30,000 bases of DNA from NCBI GenBank assembly GCA_963575745.1, contig CAUYUJ010007423.1:1-30000 (forward strand), read 5' to 3'. This DNA is from Prorocentrum cordatum (lineage: Eukaryota > Sar > Dinophyceae > Prorocentrales > Prorocentraceae). The notes under the pieces are model-generated. The model saw only the letters and a list, made by a program, of their open reading frames with translations. It was not told where the DNA came from and ran no database searches. Below are positions 1-7,200 of this stretch, piece after piece. Each line of letters starts with the position of its first letter. Positions within the stretch are counted from its first letter, which is position 1. The translations under genes were made by a program, and so were the position numbers.

Positions 1-386
1 GTGAGAAACCCAACACTTTTTTAAACATTTCTGTCAAACGGGCTTTTGCGAGCAACTTTTTCGAACTTCTGCAACAACGGTTGCGCACCTGCCAGGGCCA
101 TCATCCCTGTCAAATAATACCATGCGGGACACATTCGTTTTTTCTACGCGCGCGCACGCCGTCGTCGTCGGCCGCGGGGCCCTGAATAGTAGCCACGGTC
201 GTCCGCATGCCACGAAGTGAAGTGTCCGAACGTCATAGGGCGGGAAGCTGGGTGTGGGTGGTGGCGAAGAGTCGTTTGGAAATTTGGTAGAGCTTGAACC
301 GGCCCCCCCACAAAGTGGGGGTATTGCCCGCCTCCGATGAAAACCTTGGCACTGGTGAGAACGGAGTGTCCCCAGCGTGCTACGTA
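1..386 (+). repeat. Module A, copy 1 (left-truncated by the window)
   Basis: This is the 3' part of a dispersed module that recurs at 13030-13428 and 15590-16018 with very high identity. Shared landmarks are the AACCCAACACTTTTTTAAACA stretch near the start, the ACGCCGTCGTCGTCGGCCGCG stretch, and the end TGAGAACGGAGTGTCCCCAG just before the TTG array. In this copy the last bases before TTG differ (GCGTGCTACGTATG) from the CTTAAATGA of the other two. I see no coding signal. Confidence 0.85.
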
Positions 387-594
387 TGTTGTTGTTGTTG
401 TTGTTGTTTGTGTGTTGTTGTTGTTGTTGTTGCTGCTGCTAGCTGCTGCTCTGTTTGCTGTTGTTAGTGGTTGTCTGTTGTTTTGTAATTGGTGTTGTCG
501 TGTAGACTATTGTTTTTTGTGCTTGTTGTTGTTATGTTGTTGTTTTGTGTTTGTTGTTGTTGTTGTTTGTGTTTGGGTTGTTGTTGTTTGTTTG

Positions 595-633
<39 letters not shown>

Positions 634-740
634 GCTGCTGTTTGTTGTTGTTGTTGTTGTTGCCTGTTTGTTGCTGCTGCTGCTGCTGCTGTTGTTGTTG
701 GTGGTGGTGGTGTTGTTGTCGTTGTTGTTGTTGTTGTTGG

Positions 741-786
<46 letters not shown>

Positions 787-872
787 GGTGTTGTTGTTGT
801 TGTTGTTGTTGTTGTTGCTGCTGCTGTTGTTGTTGTTGTTGTGGTTGTGGTTGTTGTGGTTGTTGTGGTTGA
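387..872 (+). repeat. TTG/CTG trinucleotide array (about 485 bp)
   Basis: Imperfect TTG repeat with blocks of CTG, GTG and TCG variants. It is open in several frames on both strands (poly Val, Cys, Leu, Gln), but this follows from composition and I do not call a protein. It sits at the right border of module A, exactly as in the other copies. Confidence 0.95.
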
Positions 873-892
873 TGTGGTGGTTTAATTTTTAT

Positions 893-940
893 TTTTTTCG
901 GGCAAAGCCCGCCTGTAGGAGGACGTGCCCGACCTCGTGC
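893..940 (+). mobile_element. Right TIR of a D-type element (partner outside the window)
   Basis: CCTGTAGGAGGACGTGCCCG followed by ACC matches the right terminal repeat of the D elements at 4151-4178 and 7867-7891. It follows the TTG array directly, as the equivalent end does at 13560-13596. The module A/TTG composite therefore appears to be bounded by D-like ends, with the left end lying upstream of this window. Confidence 0.6.
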
Positions 941-1089
941 TACGCATGCCGTATGGTGCAATAATCATATGTGGATCCGTGAGTGGATCCGTCCAGAGTG
1001 TCCCTGCTGAGGCCATGCTGCCTCTTTGGACCTCTGGGCCGGCCACGATGCCCGCTCGTGCCCACCCCGTCGGGGGTTGGCGCCCTCGC

Positions 1090-1091
1090 AG
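1090..1091 (+). promoter_or_regulatory. Possible trans-splice acceptor AG upstream of the ATG
   Basis: CTCGCAG precedes GGAGG and lies 17 bases before the ATG at 1109. Dinoflagellate mRNAs receive a spliced leader at such an AG. The pyrimidine content upstream is only modest, so this is an inference from position. No TATA-like box is seen, which is usual for dinoflagellates. Confidence 0.3.
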
Positions 1092-1108
1092 GGAGGTGGC
1101 GCGGCTCC

Positions 1109-1207
1109 ATGTGGCCGGGCGCCCGCCGGCTGCTCTCCGGCCGCGTCTGCCTGGGCGCGTACGCCCTGGCGCTGGGGGCGTTCCTGCTCGACCGGCTGGG
1201 CCCGGAC
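1109..1207 (+). CDS. Exon 1: signal anchor of the methyltransferase
   Basis: Starts MWPGARRLLSGRV and continues LGAYALALGAFLL, a short basic head followed by one membrane-length hydrophobic segment. This predicts an uncleaved signal anchor with the C-terminus in the lumen. The 3' border is not fixed: GA donors at 1205 or 1208 would give the phase 0 needed by exon 2, while a better-looking GCAAGG at 1249 would be out of phase. ATG 1109 is chosen because it directly precedes the hydrophobic segment and I see no other in-frame ATG upstream. Membership in the same gene as exon 2, 4 kb away, is inferred. Confidence 0.5.
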
Positions 1208-4200
1208 GAGCGGGGGGGCCGGGAGGGGTCGAGGTGCTGCCGGGGGCGGCAAGGAGCTCGGCATCGCTCGGACGTGTGCACTTTTCCTCGGCGAGGACCA
1301 TCGAGGACCAGCCTGGGCCTGCGAGCGAACACAAAAACACGCACGACACCGAAACATGCACGGGGAATGGACGTCCGAGCGACGGCAAGGGAGGGGGGTG
1401 ATGACTGGAGTCAGAGGAGGAAAAGGTACCCATACCGCTACCCTTCCCTCGTTTTCCCCTGTTTGGGCCTCCTGGGAGGCCCTCGTCGCCACCGTCGGAT
1501 TCGCCTCGAAATCCTGGTCGGAACGCGCCCCGGGAGAGGTCCGGGGAGTAGCGGTACCATTAGATCTCCCCAGATTTTGCGGCGCCTTTTCTTATTTCGT
1601 TACGTCCCCGCCCCCTCCCCCCCCCCTGGGCCGCGCACATGCCGCAGGCCATGCTTTGCGCGCCCCCCTCTGGGACGCCCCCCCCCTTGTCCGCCCCCGG
1701 TGCTGCGGGTTGCCCGCGATGTGAGGGGGCTGGCGCCGGAGAGCACGCCTCATCATGAGTCCACGTGGCTCTGTGGAGGGGAAGGGGCCGATACCACTAT
1801 ACCCTCCGCTCGTTTGGCCTCGTCGCCCTACTGCTGGATTCGTCGCCCGTTTGGCCTCGTCGCCCTACTGCCCGTATGCCTTCTGCGAGGCCCTCGTCGC
1901 CACCGCTGGATTCGCCTCGACATCTTGGTCAGAGCGCACCCCGGGAGAGGTCTGGGCTGCAGCGGCCTCGGTGCCGTTTGGTTTCCCCAGCGGCGCGGCG
2001 AGCGTCTGGCACGCTTCTGTTCAGGATGAGCGGGGGGGAGGGGAGGGGATCAGAGCCCCGAATCATCAGGGTTAACTCGGGTCAGGGCTAACTCGGGTTC
2101 GCTTTTCGGGAATCCAAACCCGAGTTACCCCGGACCCGAGTTACCCCGGATAACTCGGGCGTCCAGAGCCCCGAATCATCAGGGGTAACTCGGGTCAGGG
2201 CTAACTCGGGTTCCTTGTTCGGGAATCCAAGCCCGAGTTACCCCGGACCCGAGTTACCCCAGATAACTCGGGCGCCCAAGGGGAGGGGCGGTGGCTGACG
2301 CGGCCGCGGATGAAATGCGCGCTCAAGCTCCCCGCCCCTCTCCTGGTCCAGCGAGGCATTTCGGAGCCCTGCGGCCTGCGTCTCTCGAACACCCTCGCGG
2401 ATCTTGTGATTGTTGGGAGCCTGGGTGCGCCGTGGTCATGGTCTCTTGCCTCAACGCGCTTCAGGTTGCTCCATGCCGTAATCACACTCGTTTGCCTCTT
2501 AAGAGAAAGGTTGTAAATGAGGGGCTGGCGTCCAAGAGTCCTCCTGATCAAACAACCGTCGCTGGCGATCGCCTAGGCGGGGGGCTGATTGCTTCCATGC
2601 GTTAAAGCGTCGGTAGTTCGCTTGGTTGCGACGCCGTCCTTCTTGTCAGAGGCCCAGAGGTGTACATCAGCACCAAGATGGGCGGTATGCCTCCATCGAG
2701 GGAAGATGCTCCCGACCTCGGCGGTGGTGGTACGATTCGGGCTTCCAAGGTGGCCGAATTAGTACCACCAGCGCCAGCATCTGGGATCATCTTCGACCTG
2801 CGGAGGCAACCCCCTGTGTTGGTGCTGGTGCCCACCTTTCGGGCCTCCAAGACGCCGGACTCCGCGTGGCGCCAACGATCCACCAGCACCGATCCCCTTC
2901 GGGCCAGGTCTGGGCCCGGGATCTGGTGCACAGCGCCTTCTCCGGGCTCCTCTGCAGGGCCCGCCCGCAGTTCCCGGGCCCACGGTCGCACGGCCAATCT
3001 GGGTGCAGCAGGTGTCGCATAGGGGATCGGCCACATAATTAATTTACCCCCAAATCAGTTTTCTCGTCGAATCTACGGAAAATGCTTTGACGCCCCAGTA
3101 GATTTACGAAACATTTACAGATTCGTCGCAGATTCTAGAGGGGAACTCAAGTCTGGGGTAAATCGATTCTGTAGTCGATTCCCTACTCGAAAGTGGATAG
3201 CCGGTGGGCGACTTCATATTCCCACCCGCAAGCGCATCCCGCCGCCCAAGAACACTTTGGAGTCCACCACGGGAGCGCCCGAGTACGCCTCAGGACGCGC
3301 GAAAGCCTCGATCCGCGATCCCCGATCGACGTCGCAGGCCTAGAGGTTGACACCAACACCAATGTCGGCGGTGTTCCCCCACCGAGGGAAAAAGATCCCG
3401 ATCTCGGTGATGGTGGTAATATTCTGGCTTCCAAGGTGACCGAACTATCACCACCAACACCGAAATCTAGGATCATCTCCCCCCTGTGAAGGCAGCCCCC
3501 TGTAGTGGTGTTGGTGCCCATCTCCAGGCCTCCAACGACGACGTCGACGACGGTCCACGGGTCGCACTGCTTTGGGAGCCCGTTGCAGGACCTGCTCTTC
3601 CGCGCGGGGCCCGCCTCCCAGGCTCGGGCCCGAGCGGAGAGGGGGGGGGGGGCACTGGGAAGCGGGGGGCCGTCTGCTGCGTGCAGCGATGCCCAGAGAT
3701 CCGAGGATACTCCAGATTTCGTAATAATCGGAGGGGGGTCTCATTTCGGGGGGGGGGTCTCTTCCAGGCTATCTTGGAGGGCCTGGGGTGGTCTGGGGAC
3801 GATGTTTTGGAGCGTTCTCCCACGAGGGGGGGTCTGAAATGGCTTGTCTTGGAGGGTCCAGACCCCCTCTCTTTTATTACGAAATCTGGAGTATGTTTTT
3901 CAATCCGGTGTTCTTTTTCTGGATTTCGGCCTCCGGGGCCCGTTACCTGGCCTGGGGACCATCTAAAATGGATCCGGGACGAAAGCTACCCCCTGTGAAG
4001 GGGTTGGGACTTTTGGGGTTAAGTCGGGCATGTCCCTCTCCAGGAGGAATCTTCAAGAATACTGAACAAAAAGTCTGGTAACGATTTCTCGTACTCTCTC
4101 GATTCGAATTGATTATGTCTTGACGATTGTTTAATCTTTCTTCCAACATTTGCCTGTAAGAGGACATGCCCGACCGAACTTTGGGGCCTCGGTTTGAAAA

Positions 4201-7200
4201 GAACACATCGGCGGATGTCTGGGTACCAGGCCGCCACCGACGCGGGGGAGCGCCAGGGGGACTAATCGCACGCATCTGATTCGCGCCCCCCCACCCCCTT
4301 GGCCATCCCCCTTCCATCGTTCGGGTAGGGGATCGACTACAGAATTGATTTACCCCAGAATTAATTTTCTCGCCGAGTATGCGGAAAAGGATGATGAAGC
4401 CCCAGTGGATCGACGAAAAGTGCGCGGATTCGTCGTAGCCTCGATGGGGACAATCTGCTCTGGGGTGAATCAATTCTGCACAGTCGGCCCAGATTAGTAG
4501 GTCGACCCTGCCAAATCAAGAGTACCCTTGTGTCCCGCGCCTCGCGACCCATGCTTCCTGCATTCCTGTGGCAGTGTGGCCCTCGGAAAGGTCTTGCGTC
4601 CTCTCGCGTGTCCTGTCCAATCGAGTCCGACCGTCTAGGCCTCCTAGATGGGGTCCGAGTAGATGGGGTCGGAGGATCGCACCGCATCGCCGATGCATTG
4701 CTGATGCTTCTCGATGCGGAGCCCGATTTTGCTTCACGTCGACGTCGCCGATGCATCGCCCACCTCGACGATGCATCGCTGGTGCATCGCTGGTGCATCG
4801 CCGATGCATCGCCGATGCATCGTCGATGCATCGGCGATGCGGCGCGATCCTCCGAGCCCATCTTCTCCGACCCCATTCGGGAGACCTCTAGACTGTACAG
4901 TGAGCGGCTTGAGTAAGGAACACTTGCTTTTCAAAAGGGGCTCGGTCGTTCCTTAGGTTTGCATGCGTTATCTACGGTTCCTTATGAGCTAGTTGTTATT
5001 TATCGTTCCTTATCCGTTATTCCTTTGGACAGGGCTTCGTTCCTTATTTATCGTTCCTTAGGTCAGGCCGATGACTGTAGTCGATCCCCGTGGGAGAACC
5101 CTCCAAAACATCGTCCCCAGACCCCCCAGGCCCTCCAAGATAGCCTGGAAGAGAACCCCCCCCCGAAATGAGACCCCCCTCCGATTATTACGAAATCTGG
5201 AGTCGTCGATCCCCTGCTCGCGTCGCCCTTCCGACAGGCGCGCGCGGCTGCTCCGGGCCCGCCGCCGCCGGGGCTGCCGGCGGCACCCCCCGCCGCCGCG
5301 CCGCCCGCCGCGCCGCCCGCCGCGGCGGCGCCCCCCCGCGGCGCGGGCCTCCCGCGGTACGGCGACGGCGAGGCCAAGTGCGACGCGGGCCGGGCCAACT
5401 CGGCCTGCCCGTCGAAGGGGGCAAAGTCGCCGCAGCCACACACACACACACACACACCTCCCCCTCCCCCCTCCCCCTCCCCCCTCCCTCCTCCTCCTCT
5501 CCTCCTCCTCCTCCTCCTCCTCCTCCTCCTCCTCCTCCTCCTCCTCCTCCTCCTCCCCCTCCCAGTACAGGACACGTTTGGCGCTCCGCGCCAGTTTCTT
5601 GGCCTCCGCGCTAGAGGGCCCCCCCCCCGGCGGCGCCTCCGAGCGCCAGGGCAGGGCAGGGGGGGTCGGGCGCAGACCCAGGAGGCCCGCGGGAGGCGCA
5701 AGCGGCGGATGCCCGCGGCGCGTTCTCCCCTTCCGGCCCGGGCGTCTTCCCCGTGCCCGTGCGGCCGCAGCCGTGGACGTTCGGCGAGCGGTTCTCGCAG
5801 CCCTGGCGCCAGGCCCTCGGCGACCGGCTCCTGGGGGTGCACCGGGGCGGCAGCGCGAGGGGCAGAGGGGCGGAGGCCGACGTCGGGCGTGTCCCTCTAC
5901 AGGAGGAGTATCCAAGGAGAGTCAGGAAAATACTCTTTATTTTATGTTATTTTATTTATTTATTATTATTGTATTTTTATCATTTTTCGTATTAGTATGA
6001 TTTTACGTATATATATAGTATATATAATGATACTAAATATATAATATATCATATATCAATTAAATATATACACACTTTTTGATATTCTAGTCGCCCAACA
6101 TCCGCCTGTATCTAAGCCTCCTACATGGGGTCGGAGTAGATGAGGGTCGGAGGTCGCGGCCGTTCTCCGTGTGCCGATGCATCGCCGATGCGGCACGATG
6201 TGGAGCCCGATCTGCTTCACTTCGACGTCGCCGGTGCATCGACGACGTCGACGATGCATCGCCGGTGCATCGCCGATGCATCGGCGATGCGGCGCGATCC
6301 TCCGACCCCATCTACTCTCACCACCCACCAAACCACCCCAATCCAACCCGAAGGCCTCGATTTGCCGTTCATTTCCAGTTGGGGGGGGGGGGGGTCGGGG
6401 AACACTGACGAAAGCACATTCTGGAACCCGCACCTCCCCCCCCCACCCGAAATTCGGGCCTTCGGGTTGGGTTGGGGTGGTCTGGTATGTTCAGGAGCGA
6501 AAGAAGGACGTACATGTACATGAATCCACGCTGGTTTCGAGAGCACGCATTGCCCGAAAGTTCGTATAACGCGGCCGGTCTCGCGGATCGAGGGGCCGTG
6601 TTCATGTACATAGCTGGGCGCGTACGTCCTTTGTGGGCTCCCTATATGTAGCCATACTCCGACCCCGGCCAGGAGGCCTGAGCTGTAGGGGGGACCCGCC
6701 CGACCCGAGCAGAGGCGTTCGGAGTGCCGTGCGGACTTCCCGGGTCGGCGCTGGACGCCTCCCTTCGGGAGAGGAAAAAGCACACAGACACAATTCAGCG
6801 CCGATTCTCAGGAAAATCTGCAAACATATGGGAAGTGGGGCGGAAGACGTGAAGCCCCAGAAGATAGGAAACTATTGGGCATATTTTCATTTGTGTGCAT
6901 TTGTTTGTGTGTGTCCTGGGGCCCCTTCATCCCTGGCGTTCCCTCCGGCGCCGCGCCCTGCGGGCCAGGTGTGGGGGGGGGGAGGGGGGGGGGCGGTGCC
7001 GACCCGCGGAGTCCGCCCGGGTCTCCTCTCCTCCTTATCTCTCTTAGGCTGGCTGCTGGGCGCGCACACCCGAAGCGTCAGCCTCTCCTCCGTCCTCCTC
7101 CTTCCTCCTCCTTCCTCCTCCTCCTCCTCCTCCTTTCTCCTCCTCCTCCTTCCTCCTCCTTCCCTACTCCTCCTCCTCCTCACCTCCTTCCCTCCTTACC

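Noticed and set aside
387-961. Poly-Val, poly-Cys, poly-Leu and poly-Gln frames over TTG arrays
   Set aside because: Every TTG array gives the same open frames on both strands, and they begin and end with the array. They are composition effects.
983-2029. A 348-codon frame containing the exon 1 start
   Set aside because: Only the part from 1109 to about 1207-1250 has a convincing signal-anchor reading. The rest is GC-rich intron with an Arg/Pro-rich translation and runs through the duplicated intron segment.
2310-2516. A 68-codon plus frame MKCALKLPAPLL in intron 1
   Set aside because: It has an ATG and a stop but no family, no splice context and overlaps another open frame. It is not separable from chance.
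5058-6000. Long frames on both strands over 5.06-6.0 kb
   Set aside because: They cross the CCT tract (poly Ser/Pro or Glu/Arg) and GC-rich element P. Only the two short exon segments within fit the methyltransferase.
6887-7183. Arg/Glu-rich minus frame over the CCT tract
   Set aside because: It is the complement of a pyrimidine tract that lies before a well-supported plus-strand exon.
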